Source of the DNA: Acidovorax sp. | Lineage (GTDB): Bacteria > Pseudomonadota > Gammaproteobacteria > Burkholderiales > Burkholderiaceae_C | Assembly (NCBI RefSeq): GCF_016783915.1 | Contig: NZ_JADHVT010000019.1 | Location: 1-51,439 of the forward strand | Direction: 5' to 3' | DNA length: 51,439 bases | Shown here: positions 1 through 9,213 of the stretch, piece after piece | How positions within the stretch are numbered: the first letter of the stretch is position 1 | How the letters are laid out: each line of letters begins with the position of its first letter | The notes under the pieces: model-generated | Seen by the model: the letters and a program-made list of their open reading frames with translations, nothing else | Database searches by the model: none | Told to the model about the DNA's origin: nothing | Made by a program: the position numbers and the translations under genes

Positions 1-844
1 AGAGGTCCATGGCCACCCAGTCGGGCGGCGTGGTGCCGTCGGCCAGCACCAGGATTTCGCTCGGGCCCGCAATCATGTCGATGCCCACGGTGCCGAACAC
101 GCGCTTCTTGGCGCTGGCCACGTAGGCGTTGCCGGGGCCGGTGATCTTGTCCACCTTGGGTACGGTGGCCGTACCGTAGGCCAGCGCCGCCACAGCTTGC
201 GCGCCGCCGATGGTGAAGGCGCGGGTCACACCGGCCACGTAGGCGGCTGCCAGCACCAGCTCGTTGCGCTCGCCCTTCGTCGAGGTGCCCTCGCCCGTTC
301 CACCGGTCGCCACGCTGCCGCGTACGGGCGTGGGCACAACCATGATGATTTCCTGCACGCCCGCCACATGGGCCGGGATGGCGTTCATCAGCAGGCTGGA
401 CGGGTAGGCGGCCTTGCCGCCGGGCACGTAGATGCCCACACGGTCCAGCGGCGTGACCTTCTGGCCCAGCAGCGTGCCGTCTTCGTCGCGGTAGCTCCAG
501 CTCTCGCCCGAGGCCTTCTTCTGCGCTTCGTGGTAGCTGCGCACACGCTTGGCGGCGGCCTGCAGGGCGTCGCGCTGGGCCTGCGGAATGGCATCAAACG
601 CTGCCTTGAAGTCGGCCTGGGTCAGCTCCAGCGCCGCCATGTTGGGGGCACTGAGGCCGTCGAAGCGGGCGGTGTACTCCAGCACGGCCGCGTCGCCGCG
701 CTTTTGCACATCGGCCAGGATGTCGGCCACCCGCTGCTCGATGGCCGCGTCAGTGTCGGCAGACCAATGCAGGCGGGCTGCAAAATCAGCCTCAAAAGTG
801 GCTGCAGCGGTTGACAGACGGGCGGGAGCAGCTACCAAAGTCAT
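1..844 (-). CDS. hisD: Histidinol dehydrogenase, 3' end beyond the window
   Basis: HisD carries out the last two steps of histidine synthesis, oxidising L-histidinol to L-histidine with NAD+ in the cytoplasm. The visible part starts [20 protein letters not shown] and runs 281 residues, about two thirds of the usual length of roughly 430. It contains family segments such as [48 protein letters not shown] and [17 protein letters not shown]. The gene leaves the window at base 1. It starts 20 nt after the hisG stop on the same strand, so murA-hisG-hisD look co-transcribed. Identity is clear; only the C-terminus is unseen. Confidence 0.95.
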   Translation of the reverse strand, partial: MTLVAAPARLSTAAATFEADFAARLHWSADTDAAIEQRVADILADVQKRGDAAVLEYTARFDGLSAPNMAALELTQADFKAAFDAIPQAQRDALQAAAKRVRSYHEAQKKASGESWSYRDEDGTLLGQKVTPLDRVGIYVPGGKAAYPSSLLMNAIPAHVAGVQEIIMVVPTPVRGSVATGGTGEGTSTKGERNELVLAAAYVAGVTRAFTIGGAQAVAALAYGTATVPKVDKITGPGNAYVASAKKRVFGTVGIDMIAGPSEILVLADGTTPPDWVAMDL

Positions 845-864
845 AGTACGTTCTAAGGTTGGGA

Positions 865-1527
865 TCAGTTCTTTTCGGCGGGAATGGCCGATGCAAACGC
901 ATCGATGATGCGGCGCAGCGGTGCCTGCTTGAGCTTGAGCGCGGCCTGGTTCACGACCAGGTAGGAGCTGATGTCCATGATGCGCTCGACTTCGATGAGG
1001 TTGTTGGCCTTGAGCGTGTTGCCGGTGGACACCAGGTCCACGATGGCATCGGCCAGGCCCGTGAGCGGCGCCAGTTCCATGCTGCCGTAGAGCTTGACCA
1101 TGTCCACATGCACGCCCTTGCTGGCAAAGAAGTCGCGCGCAATGCCGGTGTACTTGGTGGCGACCTTCAGGCGCGATCCCTGCTTGACGGCCTGGGCGTA
1201 GTCAAAGTCGTTGCGCACGGCCACGCTCACGCGGCACTTGGCAATGCGCAGGTCCAGCGGCTGGTACAGGCCCTGGCCGCCATGTTCGATCAGGGTGTCC
1301 TTGCCGGTGACACCGATGTCGGCGCCGCCGTATTCCACATAGGTGGGCACGTCCGTGGCGCGCACCAGCACCACGCGCACGTTGGGCTGGTTGGTGGGCA
1401 GGATGAGCTTGCGCGATTTTTCGGGGTCTTCCAGCACCTCGATGCCTGCGGCAGCCAAAAGCGGCAGGGTTTCGTCAAAAATGCGGCCCTTGGAAAGCGC
1501 CAGGGTGATCATGTTGCTGCTGCTCAT
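865..1527 (-). CDS. hisG: ATP phosphoribosyltransferase, short form
   Basis: HisG condenses ATP with PRPP in the first committed step of histidine synthesis. At 220 residues this is the short form, which lacks the C-terminal regulatory domain and in known species works as a hetero-octamer with HisZ. No hisZ lies in this window. Family landmarks are [18 protein letters not shown] near the N-terminus, [18 protein letters not shown] in the middle and the PRPP-loop region [16 protein letters not shown] near residues 165-180. Its ATG overlaps the murA stop codon (ATGA, 1524-1527), so the two are probably translationally coupled. Feedback control by histidine would act through HisZ if this strain follows the family pattern. 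Confidence 0.96.
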   Translation of the reverse strand: MSSSNMITLALSKGRIFDETLPLLAAAGIEVLEDPEKSRKLILPTNQPNVRVVLVRATDVPTYVEYGGADIGVTGKDTLIEHGGQGLYQPLDLRIAKCRVSVAVRNDFDYAQAVKQGSRLKVATKYTGIARDFFASKGVHVDMVKLYGSMELAPLTGLADAIVDLVSTGNTLKANNLIEVERIMDISSYLVVNQAALKLKQAPLRRIIDAFASAIPAEKN

Positions 1528-2798
1528 GCTTTTACTCGTTCGATGTCGGCACCAATGCCGCGCAGTTTGGCTTCCATGCAGTCATAGCCACGGTCCAGGT
1601 GGTAGATGCGGTCCACCACGGTTTCGCCGTCCGCCACCAAGCCCGCGATGACCAGGCTGGCGGAGGCGCGCAGGTCGGTGGCCATCACGGTGGCGCCGGA
1701 CAAGCGTGGCACGCCTTCGATCACGGCCACCTTGCCATCGGTCTGGATCTTTGCGCCCAGCCGAACCAGTTCATTGACGTGCATGAAGCGGTTTTCAAAA
1801 ATCGTCTCGGTCACCGTGGCCGTGCCCTGGGCGATGCAGTTGAGCGCCATGAACTGGGCCTGCATGTCGGTGGGGAAACCGGGGTATTCGGTAGTGCGAA
1901 AGCCCTGGGCCTTGAGCGCGGCGCCGCCGGTGCTTTGTACGCGGATGCCGCCGTCCAACGCTTGCACGGTTGCGCCGGCCTCGCGCAGCTTTTCGATCAC
2001 GGCGTCCAGATGGTCGGCGCGGCCATGGCGCAGCAACACATCACCGCCCGTGGCTGCCACAGCGCACAGGAAGGTGCCAGCCTCGATGCGGTCGGCCACC
2101 ACGCGGTGGGTGCAGCCGTGCAGTTGGTCCACGCCCTGGATGCGGATGCGGCTGGTGCCGTGGCCTTCGATCTTCGCGCCCATGGCGATCAGCATCTCGG
2201 CGAGGTCCGAAATTTCGGGCTCTTGCGCAGCGTTTTCGAGCACCGTCTCGCCCTCGGCCAGCGCTGCGGCCATGAGGAAGTTCTCGGTGCCCGTCACGGT
2301 GACCATGTCGGTGGTGATGCGCGCGCCCTTCAAACGGGTCCAGCCTGCGGGCAGCTTAGCGATCATGTAGCCGTGCTCGACCACGATCTCGGCGCCCATG
2401 GCGGCAAGGCCCTTGATGTGCTGGTCCACCGGGCGCGAACCGATGGCGCAGCCGCCGGGCAGCGACACCGTGGCCTCGCCAAAGCGGGCCAGCAGCGGGC
2501 CCAGCGCCAGCACCGAGGCGCGCATGGTCTTGACCAGCTCATACGGAGCTTCGGGCGTGCTGAGCGCACTGGCGTCAATGCGCACAGTGCCGTCGTCGGC
2601 CCGTTCGGCCGCCACGCCCATGTTGCGGATGAGCTTGAGCATGGTGCTCACGTCCTGCAGCTGGGGCACGTTTAGCAGGGTCACGGGTTCGGCCGTGAGC
2701 AGGGCGGCGCACAACTCCGGCAAGGCGGCGTTCTTGGCGCCGGAGACCAGCACCTCGCCTTGCAAGCTGCGTCCGCCGCGAATCAGGAGTTTGTCCAT
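1524..2798 (-). CDS. murA: UDP-N-acetylglucosamine 1-carboxyvinyltransferase
   Basis: MurA transfers enolpyruvate from PEP to UDP-GlcNAc, the first committed cytoplasmic step of peptidoglycan synthesis and the target of fosfomycin. The protein has 424 residues, normal for the family. The fosfomycin-reactive cysteine is present at about residue 117 in [15 protein letters not shown], so this is a sensitive-type (Cys) rather than an Asp-type enzyme. Other family segments are [16 protein letters not shown] and [15 protein letters not shown]. It lies downstream of ibaG, as in E. coli (mla-ibaG-murA), but here an 86-nt gap holding a palindromic repeat separates the two. It overlaps hisG by 4 nt. 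Confidence 0.97.
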   Translation of the reverse strand: MDKLLIRGGRSLQGEVLVSGAKNAALPELCAALLTAEPVTLLNVPQLQDVSTMLKLIRNMGVAAERADDGTVRIDASALSTPEAPYELVKTMRASVLALGPLLARFGEATVSLPGGCAIGSRPVDQHIKGLAAMGAEIVVEHGYMIAKLPAGWTRLKGARITTDMVTVTGTENFLMAAALAEGETVLENAAQEPEISDLAEMLIAMGAKIEGHGTSRIRIQGVDQLHGCTHRVVADRIEAGTFLCAVAATGGDVLLRHGRADHLDAVIEKLREAGATVQALDGGIRVQSTGGAALKAQGFRTTEYPGFPTDMQAQFMALNCIAQGTATVTETIFENRFMHVNELVRLGAKIQTDGKVAVIEGVPRLSGATVMATDLRASASLVIAGLVADGETVVDRIYHLDRGYDCMEAKLRGIGADIERVKA

Positions 2799-2820
2799 CT
2801 CAAATCACCACTATAGGAGT

Positions 2821-2870
2821 CAAAAGTGCCGCTTGCGCTAGTGAAACATGCGTCAGCAGCTATCAAAAAG
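2821..2870. repeat. Interspersed palindromic repeat, copy 1
   Basis: This imperfect inverted repeat lies between ibaG and murA. It contains GCTTGCGCTAG and, 9 nt on, TGCGTCAGCAGCTATCAAAA. The core AGC(T/C)GCTAGCGC with an AT-rich edge recurs at five other intergenic sites in this window. Being inside a same-strand gene pair, it could fold in the mRNA and modulate readthrough into murA; that is inference. Confidence 0.6.
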
Positions 2871-2884
2871 TGAGTAAAAAGGCG

Positions 2885-3127
2885 CTACTGCGCCTGGGCA
2901 GCCCATTCGGCCGGGGTGAAAGTTTTCATCGACAACGCATGCACCTCGTCGGTGTGCATTTTGGAGCCCAGCGTGGCGTACACGCGCTGGTGGCGCTGGA
3001 TGGCGCGCTTGCCCTCGAACTCGGCCGAGACGATGGTGGCATACCAGTGGCGGCCATCGCCTTCGAGCGTGATGTGTTCGCAGGCCAGGCCGGCAGCGAT
3101 GAGGTCTTTGAGTTGGTCAGCGGTCAT
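2885..3127 (-). CDS. ibaG: BolA-family protein IbaG
   Basis: This 80-residue protein is a single BolA/IbaG domain. BolA-type proteins bind [2Fe-2S] clusters together with monothiol glutaredoxins, and IbaG is linked to acid stress and iron metabolism in E. coli. The conserved helix-loop segment HQRVYATLGSKMHTDEVHALSMKTFTPAEW covers residues about 41-75 and includes the family histidines. It sits between the ABC permease gene (16-nt gap) and murA, matching the conserved position between mlaB and murA in many proteobacteria. That position supports IbaG rather than BolA itself. Confidence 0.9.
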   Translation of the reverse strand: MTADQLKDLIAAGLACEHITLEGDGRHWYATIVSAEFEGKRAIQRHQRVYATLGSKMHTDEVHALSMKTFTPAEWAAQAQ

Positions 3128-3143
3128 GGTGGGGCGCTCGGAA

Positions 3144-3899
3144 TCAGTTACGGATTTTGTAGCCCGTGCGCAGCAGGTGCACGGCCAGGGCGCTCACGGC
3201 CAGCCAGGCGATGCCCACGATGCCCAGGCTGAGCCAGGGCGAGGTGTCGCTCTGGCCGAAGAAGCCGTAGCGGAAGCCGTCGATCATGTAGAAGAACGGG
3301 TTGAGGTGGCTCACGGCCTGCCAGAACGGCGGCAGCGACTGGATCGAATAGAACACGCCCGACAGGAAGGTCATGGGCACGATGATGAAATTCTGGAAAG
3401 CGGCCATCTGGTCGAACTTGTCGGCCCAGAGCCCCGCGATCAACCCCAGCGTGGCGAGTAGCGCCGCCCCCAGCAGGGCAAACGCAAAAATCCACAGCGG
3501 CGCCGCAAACTCCGGCCTCGCAAACGCCAGCGTAACGATGAACACGCCCAGACCCACCACCAGCCCTCGCACGATGGACGAGCCCACGTAGGCGCAGAAC
3601 CACGCCCAATGCGACAGCGGCGTGAGCAGCACAAACACCAGGCTGCCCATGATCTTGCTCTGGATGATGCTGGACGAGCTGTTGGCAAAGGCGTTTTGCA
3701 GCACGCTCATCATCACGAGGCCCGGCACCAGAAACGCGGTGTAGCTGATGCGGTCGTAGACCTTCACATGGTCTTCGAGCACATGGCCAAAGATCAGCAG
3801 GTACAGCACGGCAGTGAGCACGGGAGCCGCAACGGTCTGGAAGCTGACCTTCCAGAACCGCAGGACTTCCTTGTAGAACAGGGTCTGCCAGCCGGTCAT
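3144..3899 (-). CDS. ABC-2 type exporter permease (YadH-like)
   Basis: This is a 251-residue ABC-2 membrane protein with about six hydrophobic segments: residues about 22-42, 58-78, 100-125, 135-160, 168-190 and 225-243. The substrate is not known. Homologues of the YadGH/NodJ type export polysaccharides, lipids or drugs. The motif FLSGVFYSIQSLPPFWQAVSHLNPF in the last third is typical of the ABC-2 family. Its start codon overlaps the stop of the upstream ATPase gene (ATGA, 3896-3899), so the two form one transporter. Its place between mlaB and ibaG makes an envelope-lipid role tempting, but nothing in the sequence proves that. Confidence 0.88.
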   Translation of the reverse strand: MTGWQTLFYKEVLRFWKVSFQTVAAPVLTAVLYLLIFGHVLEDHVKVYDRISYTAFLVPGLVMMSVLQNAFANSSSSIIQSKIMGSLVFVLLTPLSHWAWFCAYVGSSIVRGLVVGLGVFIVTLAFARPEFAAPLWIFAFALLGAALLATLGLIAGLWADKFDQMAAFQNFIIVPMTFLSGVFYSIQSLPPFWQAVSHLNPFFYMIDGFRYGFFGQSDTSPWLSLGIVGIAWLAVSALAVHLLRTGYKIRN

Positions 3900-4834
3900 A
3901 GCGCGACACCTTCGAGTGGGATGTTGGACGCCGATGTACCGGACATCACCTGCAAGAACACATCCTCCAGATCAGGCCTGCGAATCTCCATGTCCTGCAC
4001 CTCGACCCCGGCCACGCGCAACGCGGCCAGGTGGTTTTCGATCTCTGCTGCGTCGTGGGCAGGCAACTGGACGATGCGGCCAGTGACCCGCGCCATGGCA
4101 GCCAGCGCGGGCGGCAGTACCGTGTCGGTCTTGAACTGCAGCACGCTGCCCGAGGCGGCCTTGAGCAGCTCGCTGGTACGGTTGAGCGCCACCACCTGCC
4201 CCGCCTTGAGCATGGCAATGCGGCCACACAGGGCCTCGGCCTCTTCGAGGTAGTGGGTGGTGAGCAACACGGTGTGCCCCTCTTTGTTCAGACGGGCGAT
4301 GAAATGCCACAGCGTCTGGCGCAGCTCCACGTCCACGCCCGCAGTGGGTTCGTCAAGCACGATGATGGGCGGCTTGTGCACCAGTGCCTGCGCCACCAGC
4401 ACGCGGCGCTTCATGCCGCCCGAGAGCTGGCGCATGTTGGCGTTGGCCTTGTCGGCCAGCCCCAGGTTCTCCAACAGCTCGTCGATCCAGGCGTCGTTGT
4501 TCTTCACGCCAAAGTAGCCTGACTGGATGCGCAGCGCCTCGCGCACATTGAAAAAGGGGTCGAACACCAGCTCTTGCGGCACGATGCCCAGCTTGCGGCG
4601 GGCATCGGCGTACTGGGCCTGCACATCGCTGCCCTGCACCAGCACACGGCCGCTGGTGGCACGCGCCAAGCCAGCCAGGATGCTGATCAGGGTGGTCTTG
4701 CCGGCACCATTGGGGCCCAGGAGCCCGAAGAACTCGCCCTCCTCAATGTCCAGATTGACCTGGTTCAGTGCCTGAAAAGGGCCTTTGGGCGTGGCAAAGG
4801 TCTTGGAGATGGCTTGGAAGGAGACGGCGGGCAT
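3896..4834 (-). CDS. ABC exporter ATP-binding protein (YadG-like)
   Basis: This is the ATPase partner of the ABC-2 permease that follows it. From the start MPAVSFQAISKTF it has 312 residues. Walker A is GPNGAGKTT (about 40-48), the signature is LSGGMKRR, Walker B is IIVLDEPTAG and the switch histidine is in LLTTHYLEEAEAL. A C-terminal DUF4162-like extension (about 230-310) follows, as in many drug or polysaccharide exporters. I chose the ATG at 4834 because GGAAGG lies 5 nt upstream and homology begins there. An in-frame ATG at 4900 would add 22 low-complexity residues. It lies 128 nt downstream of mlaB on the same strand. Confidence 0.88.
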   Translation of the reverse strand: MPAVSFQAISKTFATPKGPFQALNQVNLDIEEGEFFGLLGPNGAGKTTLISILAGLARATSGRVLVQGSDVQAQYADARRKLGIVPQELVFDPFFNVREALRIQSGYFGVKNNDAWIDELLENLGLADKANANMRQLSGGMKRRVLVAQALVHKPPIIVLDEPTAGVDVELRQTLWHFIARLNKEGHTVLLTTHYLEEAEALCGRIAMLKAGQVVALNRTSELLKAASGSVLQFKTDTVLPPALAAMARVTGRIVQLPAHDAAEIENHLAALRVAGVEVQDMEIRRPDLEDVFLQVMSGTSASNIPLEGVAL

Positions 4835-4962
4835 GAAGCCTTCCATTTTAAGGCCTGCGCCCTTGGCGGGCTGGACGGCTGGTGCAATGGCCTTTGGCAT
4901 CTACCCCAGCCCGGGTCAAAGGCGCTGGCAACGCCTCCGCGCCTTGTCGCTCACAAAGGCGG

Positions 4963-5235
4963 TCAATGCGTCGGAGCCAGTAGGGCGTCCACCCCGTACA
5001 GCCCCGCCATGCCCGCCAAGGCGTCAGGCATGCCTTGCACCGCAAATTGCTTGCCGTCGGACAAGGCTTCGCGCCGGCATTCCAGCAGCACAGCGAGGGC
5101 CGAGGTATCAAACACCGTGAGCGCATGGGCATTGACCACCACCGCGCTGTCGCGGTGCACCCGCAGCCCCTGCTTGAGCATGTGCAGGCAGGCCGTAGCC
5201 TGGCGGTGGGTGAGTTCGGGGGGTAGCACCAGCAT
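4963..5235 (-). CDS. mlaB: STAS-domain protein MlaB
   Basis: This 90-residue protein is a lone STAS domain. In E. coli MlaB binds the MlaF ATPase and is needed for stable assembly and activity of the MlaFEDB lipid transporter. The typical STAS segment is VVVNAHALTVFDTSALAVLLECRREAL (about 33-60), including the conserved turn with FDTSALA. The gene starts 14 nt after the mlaC stop and closes the mla set. Sequence conservation in STAS proteins is low, so the specific name rests mainly on its position. Confidence 0.85.
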   Translation of the reverse strand: MLVLPPELTHRQATACLHMLKQGLRVHRDSAVVVNAHALTVFDTSALAVLLECRREALSDGKQFAVQGMPDALAGMAGLYGVDALLAPTH

Positions 5236-5249
5236 GGTCGCTAGGACTC

Positions 5250-5912
5250 TCAGCCCTTGGCAGAAGCCGCATTGGTCTTGTTGCGCGCGACCAGGGTCTC
5301 GATCAGGCCGTCGATGCCCTTGGCATTGATCTCCTGCGCGAACTGGCCTCGGTAGGTTTCCACCAGCCAGACGCCCAGCACGTTGAGGTTGTAGATCTTC
5401 CAGCCCGCGCCGTCGCCCGGGGTTTTTTCCAGGCGGTAGTCGAGCTGGATGGGGTCGCCACGGCCCACGATCTCGGTGCGCACCAGCACATCCTTGTCTT
5501 CTGCCGCCGCGCGCAGGGGCTTGACCTGGATGGTCTGGTCATTGACCTGGGCCAGCGCACCGGCATACGTGCGCACGAGCAAGATCTTGAACTCGTCCTG
5601 CAGCCGCTTTTGCTGCTCTGGCGTGGCCTGGCGCCAGCCGGGGCCCACGGCGGCTGCCGTCATGCGGCGGAAGTTGACGTTCGGCATCACGGTTTTATCG
5701 ACCAGCGCAATCACCTTGCTCAGATCGCCGGCCTGGATGGCCTTGTCGGACTTCACCGTAGTGAGCACATCGGATGACAGACGCTTGATGAGGGCGTCAG
5801 GCGCCTCGTCGGCCGCCAGGGCGGACAGCGGAAGGCTCAACATGGCACTGGCTGCCAGGCTCAGGGCAGTGCGCCCCAGGGAACGTCGGTTCATCATCTT
5901 CTTGGCTTTCAT
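5250..5912 (-). CDS. mlaC: Periplasmic phospholipid-binding protein MlaC
   Basis: MlaC shuttles phospholipids across the periplasm between the outer-membrane MlaA complex and the inner-membrane MlaFEDB transporter. The 220-residue protein has an N-terminal signal peptide (about 1-34: basic MKAKKMMNRRSLGR, hydrophobic core, cleavage after ALA-A). The Tol_Tol_Ttg2 domain follows, with PNVNFRRMTAAAVGPGWRQA, FKILLVRTYAGAL and GWKIYNLNVLGVWLVETYRG. In-frame ATGs at codons 6 and 7 are alternative starts; I see no decisive ribosome binding site. It follows mlaA after a 135-nt gap and precedes mlaB by 14 nt. Confidence 0.93.
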   Translation of the reverse strand: MKAKKMMNRRSLGRTALSLAASAMLSLPLSALAADEAPDALIKRLSSDVLTTVKSDKAIQAGDLSKVIALVDKTVMPNVNFRRMTAAAVGPGWRQATPEQQKRLQDEFKILLVRTYAGALAQVNDQTIQVKPLRAAAEDKDVLVRTEIVGRGDPIQLDYRLEKTPGDGAGWKIYNLNVLGVWLVETYRGQFAQEINAKGIDGLIETLVARNKTNAASAKG

Positions 5913-6047
5913 CGGTGCGGGCTCGTGCCCGTCAAATCATTGTGGAGGTCGGTGCGGGCTGGCATGCGTCGCGGCGGTTGCGGATTGCAAGCAAGTGCAA
6001 CAGCACCATGCCCCGGGGCAGAGCATCGTGCCCAGCCCGGCCTCGCA

Positions 6048-6845
6048 TCAGCGGGCCGGCTCTTCAGGCAGCACGCCGTTGCTCGAATTGGTGTCGTCCT
6101 TGAGGTCCGCGTTTTGCGCATCACCCGCATGGCTGCGCACCTGCAGGTATACATCGCGCGTAAAGCTGTACTTGTCCAGGGCGGCGCTGTCGAGCACCGA
6201 GCCCGCGCGCAGCAGGTTGGAGCGCACCTCGACGGCGCGCAGGGCGTACAACGAGTTGCGGGCCGAAACCGGGTCCACGTAGCTCACCACGTTGCCCTTC
6301 ATGTCCACCGGCAAAGCAAAGGTGTCGCGCACGGTGGAGGGCCCCAGGATGGGAAGCACCAGGTAGGGGCCGGTACCCACGCCCCAGCGCCCCAAGGTCA
6401 GGCCAAAGTCCTGCTTGTAGCGGTCAATGCCCAGCTCGCTGGCGATGTCGAGCACACCACCCAGACCCATGAAGGTGTTCACGTTGACGCGCATGAAACT
6501 GGATGCTGCAGCTTCGCCCCGCAGCTGCAGCACGTTGTTCACGAACGACCAGACGTCGCCAAGATTCGCAAAAAAATTGCTGACCCCGGTGCGCACCGGT
6601 GCGGGCGTGACCTCCTTGTAGGCCGTCGCCACAGGTTTGAGCACCATGGCATCGACCTGCTCATTGAAGTTGGTCATGCTACGGTTGTAAGACTCCAGCG
6701 GATCACGGGGGTCGGGATTGGCCACGGTGGCGCATCCTGTGAGCAATAAAGCCCCCAGCAGCCATGCCAAGCCAGCTGCCAGGCGGAAAATCGACAACCT
6801 GTCGCCAGCAATGCTGGCGCGGAATGAATGGAGTGAATTCGTCAT
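6048..6845 (-). CDS. mlaA: Outer-membrane lipoprotein MlaA (VacJ)
   Basis: MlaA is the outer-membrane lipoprotein that removes mislocalised phospholipids from the outer leaflet and hands them to MlaC. It has 265 residues. The signal peptide ends in lipobox LLTGC with the lipidated Cys at about residue 38. Family segments include DPLESYNRSMTNFNEQVD, PVRTGVSNFFANLGDVWSF and LGRWGVGTGPYLVLPILGPS (the VacJ hallmark). In E. coli mlaA is unlinked; here it lies inside the mla operon between mlaD and mlaC. Its ATG overlaps the mlaD stop (6842-6845). Confidence 0.94.
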   Translation of the reverse strand: MTNSLHSFRASIAGDRLSIFRLAAGLAWLLGALLLTGCATVANPDPRDPLESYNRSMTNFNEQVDAMVLKPVATAYKEVTPAPVRTGVSNFFANLGDVWSFVNNVLQLRGEAAASSFMRVNVNTFMGLGGVLDIASELGIDRYKQDFGLTLGRWGVGTGPYLVLPILGPSTVRDTFALPVDMKGNVVSYVDPVSARNSLYALRAVEVRSNLLRAGSVLDSAALDKYSFTRDVYLQVRSHAGDAQNADLKDDTNSSNGVLPEEPAR

Positions 6846-7330
6846 TTTTTGCCACCTGTCCCAGCAGGCTTTCCGCCGTCTTCGGCTTTGCTGTAAAGAA
6901 ATTGTCCAATGAGGTTCTCGAGCACCACCGCCGACTGGGTGGACGTGATCGTGTCGCCCGCCGTCAGGTTCTTCTCGTCGGCACCGGCCTCGATCCCGAT
7001 GTACTGCTCGCCCAGCAGGCCGCTGGTCAGTATCTTGAGGGAGCTGTCTTTGGGGAACGCATAGCGGTCCTCCATGGCCAGCGTGACCCGCGCCTGAAAG
7101 GTCTTGTCGTCAAAGGTGATGGACTCCACACGCCCGACGACGACACCAGCACTGCGCACCGCGGCCTGGGGCTTGAGACCGCCTATGTTGTCAAACTTCG
7201 CGGTGACGCGGTAACCCGCCTGGAACTTGAGACTCAGCAGGTTGGCCGACTGCAGCGCCAGAAACACCAGGGCCACCGCGCCCAGCATCACGAAGAGCCC
7301 TACCCACAGATCGTTTTTGGAGCGTTGCAT
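6842..7330 (-). CDS. mlaD: MCE-domain lipid-transport protein MlaD
   Basis: MlaD forms the hexameric periplasmic ring of the MlaFEDB complex through which phospholipids pass. The 162-residue protein has one N-terminal membrane anchor (about 9-30). A single MCE domain (about 38-118) follows, with YRVTAKFDNIGGLKPQAAVR, GVVVGRVESI and TSGLLGEQYIGIEAG. The C-terminal tail (119-162) includes a hydrophobic stretch and a flexible Gly/Lys-rich end. It starts 34 nt after the mlaE stop and overlaps mlaA by 4 nt. Confidence 0.94.
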   Translation of the reverse strand: MQRSKNDLWVGLFVMLGAVALVFLALQSANLLSLKFQAGYRVTAKFDNIGGLKPQAAVRSAGVVVGRVESITFDDKTFQARVTLAMEDRYAFPKDSSLKILTSGLLGEQYIGIEAGADEKNLTAGDTITSTQSAVVLENLIGQFLYSKAEDGGKPAGTGGKK

Positions 7331-7364
7331 ACCTTGAATCCTTGAAGTGCCAGCGCTGCCGGCC

Positions 7365-8147
7365 TCAGATACTGAACATCAGCGCAGTGAGCACGAAGTC
7401 CAGTGCCAACACTGCGAGCGACGCCATGACCACGGTGCGCGTGGTCGCGCGCGACACGCCCTCGGGGGTGGGCTTGGCCACATAGCCCTGCAGCAACGCC
7501 ACGAAAGTCACCGTAAAGCCGAAGACCACACTCTTGAGCACGCCGTTGCCCAGGTCCTTCCACACATCGACCCCGCCTTGCATCTGGCTCCAGAAGGCCC
7601 CGGGGTCGATGCCGATCATGAGCACGCCCACAACCCAGCCACCAATCACACCCACCGCGCTGAACACGGCCGCCAGCAGTGGCATGGTGATCACCCCGGC
7701 CCAGAAGCGGGGCGCCAGAATGCGCTGCACCGGATCCACCGCCATCATCTCCATGGCGCTGAGCTGCTCACCCGCGCGCATCAGGCCGATTTCAGCCGTG
7801 AGCGAAGTGCCCGCGCGGCCCGCAAACAGCAGCGCCGTGACCACGGGCCCCAGCTCGCGAACGAGACTCAAGGCAACGAGCAGGCCCAGAGCCTCTGACG
7901 AGCCGTAGCGCTGCAGCGTGTAGTACCCCTGCAGCCCCAGCACGAATCCGACGAACAGGCCCGAAACGGCGATGATGGCCAGCGAATAGTTGCCCAGAAA
8001 ATGCACCTGGTCACGTACCAGCGAGGGCCGCAGAAAGGTCGCGCCCACCAGCCGCACCAGCCGCCCAAACAGCCGGGCGCCCATACCGATGTCAGCCAGC
8101 TTGTGGCGCACAGCAAAGCCTACGTCGGAGGGCTTGTACCAACTCAC
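7365..8147 (-). CDS. mlaE: Mla transporter permease MlaE
   Basis: MlaE is the inner-membrane permease of the Mla phospholipid transporter. The protein has 260 residues, normal length, with about five or six hydrophobic segments. Family motifs are [39 protein letters not shown] and [21 protein letters not shown], the last being the coupling region contacting MlaF. A basic amphipathic N-terminus (residues 15-40) fits the interfacial helices seen in known structures. Its start overlaps the mlaF stop by 4 nt (8144-8147). Confidence 0.95.
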   Translation of the reverse strand: MSWYKPSDVGFAVRHKLADIGMGARLFGRLVRLVGATFLRPSLVRDQVHFLGNYSLAIIAVSGLFVGFVLGLQGYYTLQRYGSSEALGLLVALSLVRELGPVVTALLFAGRAGTSLTAEIGLMRAGEQLSAMEMMAVDPVQRILAPRFWAGVITMPLLAAVFSAVGVIGGWVVGVLMIGIDPGAFWSQMQGGVDVWKDLGNGVLKSVVFGFTVTFVALLQGYVAKPTPEGVSRATTRTVVMASLAVLALDFVLTALMFSI

Positions 8148-8962
8148 AGCGCACGTCCTCCTGCAGGTCCGAAATCCTCGGCAACGGCCGGGCCGGGGTA
8201 ATGGAACGGCACCGGGCCAGTCGGTAGAGCATGGACAAACTGGTGCACCAGCGGGTCACGGCTGGCGAGGACCTCCTCAGGCGTGCCCTGCGCCGCCACA
8301 ACGCCTTCGCCCAGGATGATCACATGGTCCGCCAGGCGGAAAGTCTCCTCCAGGTCATGCGACACCACGATGCTGGTGAGCCCCATGGCGTCGTTGAGCT
8401 GGCGGATCAATTGCGCCGCTGTGCCCAGCGAGATCGGATCCAGGCCCGCAAAGGGCTCGTCGTACATGACCAGTTCAGGGTCCAGAACAATCGCGCGAGC
8501 CAGCGCCACGCGGCGCGCCATGCCACCAGAGATCTGGCTGGGCATCAGATCGCGTGCGCCGCGCAGACCCACCGCATGCAGCTTCATGAGTACCACGTCG
8601 CGGATCAGGTCTTCGGACAAATCGGTGTGCTCACGCAGCGGAAACGCCACGTTCTCAAACACGCTCAGGTCGGTGAACAGCGCACCGAACTGGAACAGCA
8701 TGCCCATGCGCCGGCGCGCAGCGTACAAAGCCTGCACATCCATGCGCCCCACATCCTGACCGTTGACCAACACCTGGCCGCTCTGGGCCCTGTGTTGACC
8801 TCCAATCAGGCGCAGCACGGTGGTCTTGCCACCGCCCGACGCGCCCATCAGCGCCGTGACCTTGCCGCGCGGCACCGCCAGCGTCACATCGCGCAGGATC
8901 GCGCGGTCACCGTACGAAAACGTGACGTTGCGCAACTCGGCAAGAAATGTGGATTCGGCCAT
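8144..8962 (-). CDS. mlaF: Mla transporter ATPase MlaF
   Basis: MlaF powers the Mla phospholipid transporter. From ATG 8962 it has 272 residues, starting [19 protein letters not shown]. Walker A is GASGGGKTT (about 40-48), the signature is ISGGMARR, Walker B is [13 protein letters not shown] and the switch His is in [17 protein letters not shown] more distal in-frame start (9055) would add 31 residues read through the 9044-9069 palindrome, with no family similarity, so I reject it. This is the first gene of the mla operon; its promoter must lie in the 299 nt before the gltD stop. Confidence 0.94.
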   Translation of the reverse strand: MAESTFLAELRNVTFSYGDRAILRDVTLAVPRGKVTALMGASGGGKTTVLRLIGGQHRAQSGQVLVNGQDVGRMDVQALYAARRRMGMLFQFGALFTDLSVFENVAFPLREHTDLSEDLIRDVVLMKLHAVGLRGARDLMPSQISGGMARRVALARAIVLDPELVMYDEPFAGLDPISLGTAAQLIRQLNDAMGLTSIVVSHDLEETFRLADHVIILGEGVVAAQGTPEEVLASRDPLVHQFVHALPTGPVPFHYPGPAVAEDFGPAGGRAL

Positions 8963-9043
8963 GCAAGAAATGGGTGTCGGAACTCCGGCCTGCCAAAACG
9001 GCACCTGCCCCCGGAAAATGGAGCGCAGATGGTAGCCGAAGAC

Positions 9044-9069
9044 ACAAACATACATTCATGTATGTTTGT
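9044..9069. promoter_or_regulatory. Perfect 12+12 bp palindrome, candidate TetR/AcrR-type operator
   Basis: The left arm ACAAACATACAT (9044-9055) and right arm ATGTATGTTTGT (9058-9069) are exact reverse complements around a 2-nt centre (TC). The dyad is centred about 95 bp upstream of the mlaF ATG. A possible -35 (TTTACA, minus strand) overlaps its upstream edge. No U-run follows on either strand, which argues against a terminator. The half-site resembles known AcrR/TtgR-family operators at RND efflux promoters (established knowledge of that consensus). Control of mla by such a repressor is inference. Confidence 0.6.
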
Positions 9070-9213
9070 AAAGAAAAAGCACAACAGCCATTGGCCCCGA
9101 TCGAGCGAGACCGAGGCAAGCCCGGATTGACAGAACCTCTGATTGTGCCAACAAAGCGCTCAGAAGGCTGACGCCCGGCCATTGCCCCACCGTCAAAGCC
9201 CCCTGTCAACACA

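Noticed and set aside
9044-9069. Reading the mla-upstream palindrome as a terminator
   Set aside because: The stem is AT-rich, has a 2-nt centre and is not followed by a U-run on either strand. A separate GC-rich hairpin already lies after gltD.
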